Source of the DNA: Anadara kagoshimensis
Lineage: Eukaryota; Mollusca; Bivalvia; Arcoida; Arcidae
Direction: 5' to 3'
Length of the DNA: 64,000 nt
NCBI GenBank assembly: GCA_021292105.1
Contig: CM037874.1
Coordinates: 11,762,502 to 11,826,501, forward strand
The notes under the pieces: generated by a model
What the model was told of the DNA's origin: nothing
Seen by the model: the letters and a program-made list of their open reading frames with translations, nothing else
Databases searched by the model: none
Position numbers and translations under genes: made by a program
Shown: positions 44,126-54,539 of the stretch, one piece after another
Layout of the letters: the number at the start of each line of letters is the position of its first letter
How positions within the stretch are numbered: the first letter of the stretch is position 1

Positions 44126-44837
44126 AATTTAAAAGTATATTATATGCATATTTAAAGTGAAAAAACCTAAGCCTACAATCATTTTGTAAAAGTGTATATG
44201 ATAAAAATCTCGGTAAACTATTGCATTATATGTTTAACACATGTAATTCATTAGGTTTGTCTCCTTATAACTCTATACAAACATGGAACAAGTCAGTGAA
44301 ATCAACACGTTTTTTAACAAATACACATAGAGCGCATGCCTCTCCATTAAAGATATTTTGAATACAAAAACTATCTTATTTTATTGTTAGATATGCAAAG
44401 TATGGTTAATGGAGAGATATGCGCTGATAGTGAATTTTGTAAAATTCAACGTTTAGAGAGTTACCTCAATATAACCTCTTACTATACCGTAAGATACTCG
44501 TACTTATAGGTCGCGCACGATCCGGGCTTATTCATTTTGTAAATAAACATTGTAACTCGGACTCATGAAACACGCACATTGAACAACTCGCCAATGTCCA
44601 TGCTGCACCTTCATACATATTTTTGTTGAAATATAAATATTTATCATATTCCACTTATCTTGGACATTTTCATTTATGTTCTTTATTTGAAACTTTTTAA
44701 ATATTTTAAATATTCACATGAAATTATTTCATTTCTGCATAATTTTTGTGAAGTTCCACATAACTGTGGAACGAATTGTCTGAAGATATAACAAGGTATT
44801 TGTCCTTAACACCTTTAATTTGATAGGATAGGTTACT

Positions 44838-44925
44838 GTCGTCCTTGGCTCAGTGGTATGTAACATATCTTACAGTTAGTGGACAGCTATATAATTTTGT
44901 CACAAGTGAGTTCGAACAATACCGG
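44838..44925 (+). repeat. tRNA-like segment inside transposon copy 1
   Basis: CTTGGCTCAGTGGTATG (A box-like) and GTGAGTTCGAACAATACC (B box-like) about 60 bp apart. The same segment is at 57349-57436 in copy 2, so it belongs to the element. Stems do not pair well. Confidence 0.45.
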
Positions 44926-45481
44926 GTCCATACATATATATTTTTTAATTTTATCTAATTTTGTTTTTAATTTTTATTATAAAAACTTTTCAATTAAAAA
45001 GTAAAGAAAAATATGAATCTATACTAATTATTTAAATGTGCTATCAGGCTAATAATTAATAATTTCTATCTTGTAAATGTATGAACAACCTAAATTTTAA
45101 AATTCTTGTGGAAATTATTTCTACCAGAACTACATAACATTTAAAATTAGCACAGGGCAAAATTTTAACGTCTCGTTTCATACAGAAATCAAAATATTAG
45201 CACTATTTGGGACTAATCACTATTATTAATCCGTACCTCACCGCCGCGTCATACGAAAAAATCAAACTGTAAACCTATATTAATTTGGAAAAGGATGCCA
45301 ACATCAATAAATTTTATACTGTGTTTATTCATTTATTTATTGTTTTTTTAATTTATTTATTTTATTTATTCATATCTGGAAATAGACAGTTAATATTGTT
45401 GTCATGTGCATAATTTCAAATTTAATATTTTTCTCTGTTAAAATTCAAAATGCTCCACATGACGCTGTGCGAAATATAACA

Positions 45482-47356
45482 AGAGGCCCATGGGCCTTAA
45501 CGCTCACCTGAGGAAGAGTACATATCTTATGCAGAGGTTCAATGGTCAATGACATTAATAAAAGAGAATATCAAAATTTTAAGCAGTAAGGGCCAATAAT
45601 ATGGAAGTATTTTTGCAAATTAATTATAATAATTTTATATAAGTATGCTATATATAACATATTTAAAGTCTAGCCACAATATATTATTTATAAACAGCTA
45701 AAACATCTGTATATTAAAATGTGCATTAGGCCAATACCTACAATATTCCAATATACATGCCTATACAAAGAGTTTATAGTTTTTGAGATAATTAACCATT
45801 TAAGTATTCGTTTGCATCTATGACCTTGACCTTTGAACCTATGACCTTCATTCATATATAAAAATGATTGTTGTGCAAATACCTACAATATTCCAATATA
45901 CATGCCTATACAAAAAGTTTATAGTTTTTGAGATAATTAACCATTTAAGTATTCGTTCGCGTCTATGACCTTGACCTTTGAACCTATGACCTTCATTCAT
46001 ATATCAAAATGATCGATAGGCCATTACCTACAATATTCTAATATACATGCCTATACAAAAAGTTTATAGTTTTTGAGATAATTAACCATTTAAGTATTAG
46101 TTTGCATCTATGACCTTGACCTTTGAACCTATGAACTTCATTCATATATCAAAATGATCGTTGTGCAAAAGCCTACAATATTCTAATATACATGCCTATA
46201 CAAAAAGTTTTTGAGATAATTAACCATTTAAAAATTCCTTCCCAGCTATGACCTTGACCTTTGAACCTATGACCTTCATTCATATATCAAAATTATTGTT
46301 AGGCCAATACCTACAATATTCTAATATACATGCCTATACAAAAAGTTTATAGTTTTTGAGATAATTAACCATTTAAGTATTCGTTTAATTCTATGACCTT
46401 GACCTTTGAACCTATGACCTTCATTCATATATCAAAATGATCATTAGGCCAATACCTACAATATTCCAATACACATGCCTGTAAAAAAAAGTTTATAGTT
46501 TTTGAGATAATTAACCATTTAAGTATTCATTCGCATCAATGACCTTGACCTTTGAACCTATGACCTTCATTCATATATCAAAATGATCGTTAGGCCAATA
46601 CCTACAATATTCCAATATACATGCCTATACAAAAAGTTTAAAGTTTTGCAGATAATTAACTATTTTGGTATTCTTGGACATCTGTGACCTTGACCTTTGA
46701 ACCCATGACCCTGATTTATGTATCAAAATGATCGTCATGTCAATACCTATAAATAACTGAAAATCCTACGCCATTATCACAAGAAATGTTAAAAAAATAG
46801 CATTTTTTATCAAAGGTCAAAAACTGGGACATGACCTTGACCTTCGACCTTGACATCAATTGGAAGAAAATTGCAAGACAAGATCAACAGTGAAAACTCC
46901 ATACAATTATCTTCAGCCATTATGAAGTTATAACAATAAATGTCTCATTTTAAAAATCACGTAATTTTACGCAAAAAACGCGTAACCTATTTTTCGTCTA
47001 ATTTTCATGAAAAACACAATTTTGATGTTCCCAGGTATGCTGAATCCAAATATCCAATTAAAATTTGCCTGCACCTTTTGGTTTCAGAGAAGAAGATTTT
47101 TTTGTCTTTTTGCTATTTTTAGTAACAGCGGCCATCTTGTTAGGCGTGGCCAAACCCCGAACACAATTTTGAAAGGCTGTTACCCAGGCATGATAATCAC
47201 CAAGTTTCGTCAAATATGGCCCAGTAGTTTTGGAGGAGAAGATTAAAATGTAAAGTTTACGCACGACGCACGACGCACGACACACGACGGACGACGGACG
47301 ACGGACGGTGATAGATTGCAATAGCTCATCTGAGCCTTTGGCTCAGGTGAGCTAAA
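45482..47356. mobile_element. Bivalve-type interspersed repeat inserted in transposon copy 1
   Basis: Begins CAAGAGGCCCATGGGCCTTA then ACGCTCACCTGAG; ends GAGCCTTTGGCTCAGGTGAG then CT. The ends are partly inverted (CTCACCTGAG / CTCAGGTGAG). Copy 2 is uninterrupted at the same point (57985), which fixes both boundaries to within a few A residues. The interior is mostly tandem ~145 bp units followed by a unique part with CACGACGCACGACGGACGAC near the right end. Confidence 0.85.
45735..46745. repeat. Seven ~145 bp tandem units
   Basis: 'acctacaatattc' recurs at about 45735, 45881, 46027, 46172, 46310, 46454 and 46601, with a degenerate eighth near 46742. Each unit has AATATACATGCCTATACAAA, AGTTTTTGAGATAATTAACC and TATGACCTTGACCTTTGAAC then CTATGACCTTCATTC. 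The last block is rich in AGGTCA half-sites on the other strand. Confidence 0.92.
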
Positions 47357-47731
47357 AATACAATTCCTCCTTACAAGTGAAATATTTTATGTCAAACAAC
47401 ACAACTCATATTAATGCATTCATTTACAATTTTTATTAATAGATTCAAAATTAAAGTGAATCAAATGTACCAGTTTCCAATTTGTGATGCAAGAGATTAC
47501 AGCAGGTGTTTGTTCTAATTAATAATATAATACAATAGGATATGAATTCCAACATATCATGGCGTTGGGTGGATCTGAGAGTTAAAAGGGACGAGATGTT
47601 AATTATTAAGTTAATTGGACCATTAATTAGAACATGCGAACGAGTTGAATGGTCACGCCCTCGTAAAAATGTGAGAATATAGTATAATAGGTATAAGGCG
47701 AAAACGAGGCAACACGTGTGATTTTCATAAT

Positions 47732-48640
47732 ATGGATGAAACGTATATAAACTCTTCACACACTGTACCCAAGTGTTGGCAGCTGGATGGGAACGGTTTA
47801 AGTGTTCCAATCGGAGCAGGTGACCGTCTGATTGTTGTTGATGCTGGTTCAGAAAAGGGTTTTGTTCCTAATGCAAGCCTTACATATAAAGCCAAGTCAT
47901 CAACAGGTGATTATCACCATGAAATGAATGCTGAGAATTTCACTAAATGGCTTCGCGAAAAATTAATTCCAAACCTTGAACCAAATTCCGTCTTGGTAGT
48001 CGATAATGCATCTTATCATAACGTCCAAGAAGACAAAAAACCAACAACATCGTGGAAGAAAAAAGACATTCAGGAATGGCTCACAAAACACAACATTAAA
48101 TTTACAGAAGACATGGTTCGCGCACAGTTACTTACAATATGCAAACAACAAATTATTCCACCTTCCTACAGAATTGATTATATATTAAGAGAACATGGAC
48201 ATAAAATTTTAAGATTACCACCTTATCATGCAGACTTAAATCCTATAGAATTAATTTGGGCTGATCTAAAATCATATGTTGCTTCACAAAATTTAAAATT
48301 CAAACTTTCGGACGTGCAACAACTTGCAGAAAAACAATTGAAAGACATATCGACAGGAAAATGGAAAAGGTGTGTTGAACACGTAAAGAAAATAGAAACC
48401 GATTACTGGAAAAATGACATCGCAGTCGATGAAGAAATAGAGAAATTTGTAATAAACTTGGACGATACCGATTCCAGCGACGAAGACACAGACACAGCAA
48501 CAGAAGAAGAAGAGGATGAGGAAGAAGAAACATCTACAGTGACGGCCGACGAAGAATCAACCATTTCAGAAGAAGATACGACTGATACAGCTGACGAAAT
48601 TTTTACTGTTACCAACTTGCATGGAGCTGCACAATTATGA
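47732..48640 (+). pseudogene. Transposase of wide-spacer element, copy 1 (N-terminal deletion)
   Basis: Open for 302 codons from ATG at 47732 (MDETYINSSHTVPKCWQLDG). It contains the three catalytic positions: D in MDETY, D in VLVVDNASYHNV and E in LPPYHADLNPIELIW. The second D and the E are separated by 81 residues. The helix-turn-helix DNA-binding half seen in copy 2 is deleted, so this ORF alone is unlikely to mobilise anything. The C-terminus is a ~60-residue acidic tail (DDTDSSDEDTDTATEEEEDE). Minus-strand frames over the tail are shadows. Confidence 0.85.
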
Positions 48641-48959
48641 ATTCCAGACACAAAATAAAAACAAAAACAGAATAAGACTAAGTACATAAGATTAATAAAT
48701 AAATAGTTTTTAATTAAAATTTTTCGCAAAGCCATTCAGTAACTTGTTTTAAATATATTCAGCATACATTTCATGGTGAAGAATTTATTATTTGATACAG
48801 CAAATAATAAGAAATTATTATTATTATTTTCTATTTTGACTTTTTATTAAATAAATAGCACACGACAATATATTGACGATATTATTATTAATGACATTAT
48901 TGTTATTAAAATTACTATTATTAATGGGCTTAATCAAACTTTTTTGTTAAAAAAATGTA

Positions 48960-49012
48960 TTATAGCAGGATAGAACTCTCAACACTTGTCCCCGTTATAC
49001 ACTATGGGCCAA
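48960..49012 (-). repeat. tRNA-like segment at right part of transposon copy 1
   Basis: Minus strand: GGCCCATAGTGTATAACGGG and GTGTTGAGAGTTCTATCC, resembling degenerate A and B boxes. Also in copy 2 (about 60128-60182). Weak. Confidence 0.3.
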
Positions 49013-49124
49013 AACATAACATTTATCGAACGAGCTGCAATGTTTATTTACAAACTGAAAAACCCCGGATGTGCCAAGTTATCGTGCGCGACCTATAATA
49101 TTAATAAACTCTCATTGTCAACAA

Positions 49125-49193
49125 TTGCCTGCGTGGTGTAGTGGATATATGCTGGGTATATTATGTCTTATGTTGTGGGTTCGAATACCCAAA
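49125..49193 (+). repeat. tRNA-like sequence right of transposon copy 1
   Basis: GCGTGGTGTAGTGGATATAT (A box) and GTTGTGGGTTCGAATACCC (canonical B box) with tRNA spacing. The T arm pairs (GGG...CCC), but the acceptor ends (TTGCCTG versus AAATTAC) do not. Most likely a tRNA pseudogene or SINE head. Confidence 0.55.
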
Positions 49194-49639
49194 TTACCAT
49201 TTTATTTTTATCTTAATTCGTTTTAATAAAATGTATATTTTACGGCTTTATTTCGTTTTTTATCTTACTTTGTGTTAGTATTTAAATGCAATATTATTTC
49301 TTTCTGCCACAAATAACATAATAGAAATAAAGACATGCACATACATTTACTTTATACATATATAATATATACAGCGACATTACAGTCCAGTTTAAGGCCA
49401 CTTGTAATTTCCCGTGTGTTTCGTGTACGATGAACACGTGCTAGTAAACAAAATGTAAAAACATTAACGTTTAAGTGCAATCGTCGCACGAAAAAAGGCT
49501 ATAGCTTAAAAGTCGGGATAGTTTTCATATGTGACAAATGTCACTAGCTGGACAAGACTGAAGATCATGAGCCAGCGGTTCCTCGAATAGACTTGAAACC
49601 TGAATGTATAGACCAACCCATTTTGAGTGGCAGCAAATC

Positions 49640-50110
49640 AAAATGAATTTGCTTTATTTTCAAAGAAAATGTTTTCCCATAAAACTTGCACTAATTGACA
49701 AGAATTGACATTTTCGTCAAATAAGTCATCCTTGTACCATCTGGTATTCGCATACATGCTGTAATCATCTATCTGGACAAAATATAAAACCTTCAGTAGT
49801 CGTTGATGTTTCAAAGATGAAAAAAGTTTCATTAAGTCTACATACATCAGAAATCACCGATTTATTAAACAATCTCCAAATAAGAATTCTTGATAGTAAC
49901 AGTAGAAAAAATTATTTTGATGATTCAAATGACCTTTTTGTCGATAACTTTAATAGATTGACTGGACTTAGCACTCAGCAATTTGATAATTTTGCAACAA
50001 AGGTTATATAATTAAAGTCCATAGCACTAAGATCTTAAAGCTGCTCTTGACAAAGTTTCGAAATGGTCTTTCCCATGAATTCTTATCAACACAGACTTTT
50101 TTTACGTTTG
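49640..50110 (+). pseudogene. Harbinger/PIF-like transposase N-terminal fragment
   Basis: The frame at 49817-50011 reads SRKNYFDDSNDLFVDNFNRL then TGLSTQQFDNFATKV, and after a frameshift KVHSTKILKLLLTKFRNGLS and HEFLSTQTF. The pattern LTGLS..QFD......... LLLTKLR.GLS...L.T.F is that of the HTH region before the DDE_Tnp_4 domain in Harbinger-like proteins known from molluscs and echinoderms. The DDE domain is absent. Confidence 0.6.
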
Positions 50111-50175
50111 GCCTTACGTAGTTGGGCCTATAGAGGCTCAAATAGGGTGTAACCTAGTTTCTTGCGTATATATTC

Positions 50176-50212
50176 CTATAGGCGGATAGCTCGGCGTTTT
50201 GAGAATCATTCT
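50176..50212. repeat. Right copy of the ~36 bp inverted repeat
   Basis: TCCTATAGGCGGATAGCTCG then GCGTTTTGAGAATCAT. Inverse of 44088-44125. It sits exactly where LINE homology ends. Confidence 0.85.
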
Positions 50213-52735
50213 TTTGAAATATAAAAGCAAATGATTGTTGTCTTCTATTTGACCACATATACAAAAGGGCTCTGAATCTAAATATTTACTATATAAATGA
50301 TACTTTAGAGAACTACATTGTAATCGTAGCCTTGTATGGAGTATTTGACCTACTCTTGTCCCACAATTATAAAAAAAATTGGAACTTTGATATGAGAGTT
50401 AATAAGTTTCTTAAAAATTGGTAAGGAGTTATCTCTTACATCGCTAGGTAAATTATTCCATTTTGTAATAGTGTAGGGCAAGAGGGAATTTTGATAAAAG
50501 GAAGCTTTACATGATATGTTTCGAATATTTTGGGAACCACACGTGTTATGCGAATGAATATCGTTTTGTGAAGGTGGGATAAGCATGCGTAAATATGGAG
50601 GGGCTAGATTATGATATATTTTATAGAACTGGACTAACTTGTGATTATTTCGTCTTTTCTCTAAAGTTTCCCATCCTGTTTCAGAATAAAGCATGTGTAT
50701 ACTAACGAAGCGCGTTGCACCAGAGACAATTATGGCAAATTCTAAATTTACTTTTTCTATTCTTAATTTTAAATTTTCTGGTATGTTTCCCCACACAACA
50801 TCGCTATATTCAAGTAATGGTCGGATAAAAGTAAAATATATTTTTTCTAAAACATCCCTTGATAAAATAAATTTATATTTTCTTAAAATTGATAGACGCG
50901 AATTGGCTATCTTTAACAATATTTCCAACGTGATAATGCCATGAAAATTCAGAAGTGAAAAATAAACCAAGGTGCTTATGTTCTTCGACTTCTTGGACTA
51001 ATGTGTTATCCATGTAAAGGCAGGGATGAAGTGGTTTTCTATTTTATCTGGAAAAGATAATTGATTCTGTTTTCTGAGGGTTAAAGGACACTAACCATAT
51101 TTTTGACCACTTGTTATTTTTTTCTAAATCTGCATTAAGCATAAGTGACGATTGGGTTGGGTCATCAACAATACAATAAAGAGTAGTGTCGTCTGCAAAT
51201 AAACGGATTTTACAATTTATATCCATTACAATATCATTAATATAAATTAAAAATAATATGGGACCTAATATCGATCCCTGTGGAACACCAGCATTAATAT
51301 TCAACCAACCAGATATACTGTTCCTAATTACGACTCTACACTTTCGATTACATAAATAACTTTCAAACCAAAGAATGAGTTTACCACAAATTCCAATAGA
51401 CCTTTGCCAGTAATCCCGAATGCCAAACTCTGTCGAAGGCCTTGCTTATATCACAAAATACGATTCTGACTTCTTTACCCATGTTTAGTGCTTTAGTTAT
51501 GTCGTTTGAGATATCTAGTAATTGACAAACAGTAGAGTCACCATTTCTAAAACCAGATTGAAGACTAGTAATTATATTGTTGCTACACAAGTAATTTTTT
51601 AAGTATTTGAAAACACATTTTTCAAACACTTTACCAATGATATTACAAAGAGAAATAGATCGATAATTGCTAACAATACTATGGTCACCTTAATTTCTTA
51701 AATATCGGTGTGATATTAGCAGTTTTCCAACACTTTGGAAAAATAGATTCATCTAAAAGTTTGTTAAAAAATAATGCAAGGGGCTGACATAGTTCATTAC
51801 TGGCATATTTGAGAAGTCTAGGATTGACAAGATCGGGACCACATGCTTTGGATACATCAAGACTAAAAAGTATTTGTTTAACATCATCACTAGTTACTGA
51901 TATATTGTCAAGAATTGTGTCGGGCATATTTAACAAAGGAACATTAACACCACTATCATCTATACTTGATTGTTCACAGAAATATCCATTGAGTATATTG
52001 ACTTTATCATCGTCATCCTCATAAACAGAACTGTTATATGAAAGAGGCGGTATGATGTCATTTTGTTACCTTTCATAAGTGTTTTAGCAATGGACCACCA
52101 TGATCTAGAGGATATATTATTGGATTTCAAGTCATTAGCTAATTTGTTAATGTAATTCTGTTTTGCGAATAAGAATAATATCGGAGAGCTGTTCTGCTGA
52201 TTCGTTTAAGTTATTATTTAGAAGGTCATGTTCCCAATTGATCTGTGATATTTTTTCTCGATATAGATCATAATTACCATTTTTAAAGTCCCATACTTTA
52301 CGTGTGAATATCTTAGGTTGAGGTTTGATAATGTTTAGAGTAAGATATATAGGACAATGATACCTTGTGTGAACTTCATAAAAAGGATGTTCTACAGAAC
52401 ACGCTTCAACAATGTCATTATCATTTATAATAAACAAATCAATTAAAGTTGCTGAATTTTCAGAAAAATTTGTGGGTTCTGTAACTTCTTGTGAAAGATT
52501 AAAATTATCTAAAATATGACGTATATTTCCATTATTACACCTGAATTGATCCTCATTAAAGTCACCAGTTATTATTAAATAATCATAATTACAATCTGAA
52601 GCAAGTTCGATGGAATATTCGATATCTTGCCATGAATCGATAGCATCTGGGGGTCTGCAAAAATCACCAAATAAAATAATTTTACCTTTGATTCTTAATT
52701 CACACCATACACATTCAATATTATTTAAGAATTGA
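50213..52735 (-). pseudogene. LINE ORF2, endonuclease C-terminal part and reverse transcriptase
   Basis: The segment 52735-52147 has CVWCELRIKGKIILFGDFCR and YDYLIITGDFNEDQF (GDFN, endonuclease catalytic block) and LIDLFIINDND. Reverse transcriptase blocks follow: SKACGPDLVNPRLLKYAS, TANITPIFKK, a frameshift near 51690, SLQSGFRNGDSTVCQLL, FCDISKAFDRVWHSGLL, another shift near 51390, GVPQGSILGPILFLIYINDI, and RLFADDTTLY (catalytic ADD intact). The tail has FIRPLLEYSDVVWGNIPE, GWETLEKRRNNHKLVQFYKI and a CICG..ED..H zinc-finger-like end. Shifts make it non-functional. Confidence 0.88.
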
Positions 52736-52888
52736 ATTGCACTTTTTACGTTGTTATCGGGGTGTAACAACGTGAAAATTATGACAAATTGCGTAAAACC
52801 GCTTCGCTACGCTACGCGATTTTACACAATTTGTCATAATTTTCACGTTGTTACACCCCGATAACAACGTAAAAAGTGCAATTCAATT
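52733..52888. repeat. Near-perfect ~68 bp-arm hairpin
   Basis: GAATTGCACTTTTTACGTTG at 52733 is mirrored by its exact complement ending near 52887. The pairing continues through GTGTAACAACGTGAAAATTA to a small loop around CCGCTTCGCTACGCTACGCG. It forms one end of the insertion in the endonuclease gene. Confidence 0.9.
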
Positions 52889-54125
52889 CTTATAATTACA
52901 AACCCAAAATTTAACATTTTTTCTAAGCTGACCTACATTTCTGAACTGATCAGCTGATTTTCAGAAAATCGACGTTACAAGGCTGAACTGCGTAGTGATA
53001 CAATAAATGACATCTTTATGAAACGATAAAATATCCGATTAAAAAAGCTGAAATAATTTTGAATTTAAATCTTTTTATTCATTTTTTAGTTATTTTCAGT
53101 CAACATATAAATTTTGTTACATTTAAATTCATTGCCAAAAAGGGATTATATTATGTCTCGCAATCATGAAAACAAACAACACTTTGTACAACGTCATACG
53201 TGACGGCCAAACGTTTGTAGGACAGGCGTGTTTACATTTTGATTTTACCCATAACATAAGACAAACGGTTTTGGTTGAATGAACAGTGTGTTAAACAAAC
53301 CCTGAAACCAACTATTGACATGGAATTAATGTTTTCTTGGATATATCAATGTTTTACCACCTATGGACTGGGTGTGAGATGGGGAATTCTGTCACCGTCG
53401 GTAGCTGTATGGGCTAAGCCTGATCAGGGACATTTGTAGAAGGTAAACAAGCGGCACGGGTGAATTTTAGGTTGGAATATAGATCTAGTATGTTATCAAT
53501 TTTATTAAATTATTATTGGTAGGCCTACCACTGTCATTATCATCAAGATCCAGTTCAGAATCAACCATCTGACTTATCTGCATACTGGCTGTGACTGGCA
53601 TTGCATTCCTCAAAATATTTATCCTGATCCCCGGCTATACATTGTCTTAGGGAAATAAAATGTCTTTGCTTTCAAAAGGATGCGTATGTAATGAATTTCA
53701 AACAAAACGCCCCGCACTGAGGTTTGGCATCCGAGAATACCATTGTGCGTGTCATATTGCTTATACTTAGGCACGTAAAATGCTCGGTGACGATAAAATG
53801 TCGATTTTGACAAATATTTCATAAGTATACAATCTTAAATGTTAATTATGAAAAATATTGGTGAAAATTAATCAGAACATGTTTGAATTAATTTTTCAAA
53901 ATTGAATTTATAAAAAAATCGAAGTGTTTTAATATTTCTATGTGAAATCGTTCCCGATCTCCCCGTTTGTTTACAATCTTAAAAAGGCTGTTCAGAGATG
54001 GGTAATCCCCGAAACAGGCCCAAAGTATTTCCGGTAGAAAACGTTGTTATTGGAAAATAACACCGTGTTTTTGCAAGACGGCAACCAATGAAAATGCTCT
54101 AAATTGTGTAACAACGTGAAGTTTG
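52735..54125. mobile_element. Non-autonomous DNA element inserted in the LINE endonuclease gene
   Basis: LINE coding sequence stops at ELHVNN on one side and resumes at NNIECVWCELR on the other. ATTATTTA flanks both sides (about 52721-52728 and 54128-54135), which fits an 8-bp target duplication. Ends are related: CTTTTTACGTTGTTATC on the left, GTGTAACAACGTGAAG inverted on the right. No transposase frame. The 8-bp duplication suggests hAT-type mobilisation (inference). Confidence 0.7.
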
Positions 54126-54135
54126 TAATTATTTA

Positions 54136-54518
54136 CATGTAACTCTGGTCTTGATTTAACATAAAGATAATTTTTGACATAAATTATGACACCTCCACCC
54201 ATTCTATTCTCTCTATCACACCTTATAGGTTCATGATAACCATTTAAACATGTCTGTAGATGGAGTAGATGTATTCAACCAAGTTTCTGTAAAAACGAGA
54301 ATGTCACAGGTGCTTTCCAATGTTTCAATTAATTCAAGTTTTGGTTGTAGACTCTGAATATTAAGGTGCAAAAATGATAGATATTTACTAGACAGGATAC
54401 TACTAGAAGATAAAATTGTGGATAGGTCCGATGTAGTAGGGCCTGGATTTGTCTCAATATCACCCGATAATACCAATAATATATTAAGACAAGACGTCGT
54501 TAATATTAAACAATACAC
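54136..54518 (-). pseudogene. LINE ORF2 start with 2A-like motif and endonuclease N-terminus
   Basis: ATG at 54518 begins MYCLILTTSCLNILLVLSGD then IETNPGPTT. The SGDIETNPGP string fits the D(V/I)ExNPGP consensus of 2A ribosome-skipping sequences, preceded by a hydrophobic stretch as in the 2A-bearing non-LTR elements reported from other invertebrates. The endonuclease then starts: SFLHLNIQSLQPKLELIETL, DILVFTETWLN. A frameshift near 54240 moves to NGYHEPIRCDRENRMGGGVI and KSRPELHVNN, where the DNA insertion interrupts it. Confidence 0.85.
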
Positions 54519-54539
54519 ATCGAAGATAAGTGTATAAAA

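Larger units (their letters stand above)
44512..49092 (+). mobile_element. Wide-spacer Tc1/mariner-related transposon, copy 1 (deleted and interrupted)
   Basis: TA-flanked: left end GGTCGCGCACGATCCGGG at 44512, right end ATCGTGCGCGACC then TA (49093). The left TIR lacks the 12 bp AACTTGGCACAT present in copy 2. Compared with copy 2, this copy has gained a 1.87 kb repeat at 45482-47356 and lost about 530 bp covering the transposase N-terminus (junction near 47730). Elsewhere the two copies are almost identical. Confidence 0.88.

Noticed and set aside
45735..46745. CRISPR-like or centromeric satellite array
   Set aside because: Units are contiguous, ~145 bp, without spacers, and the whole array lies inside a dispersed insertion present once within a transposon.
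48300..48735. Minus-strand frames rich in Ser/Val or Leu/Arg (also 59453-59888)
   Set aside because: They are antisense readings of the acidic GAA/GAC-rich tail of the transposase; codon bias of the sense strand explains the open frames.
49125..49193. Functional tRNA gene calls here and at 25634, 26055, 28590 and 23111
   Set aside because: A and B boxes are present, but acceptor stems do not pair and several lie inside repeated elements, so SINE heads or pseudogenes are the better reading.
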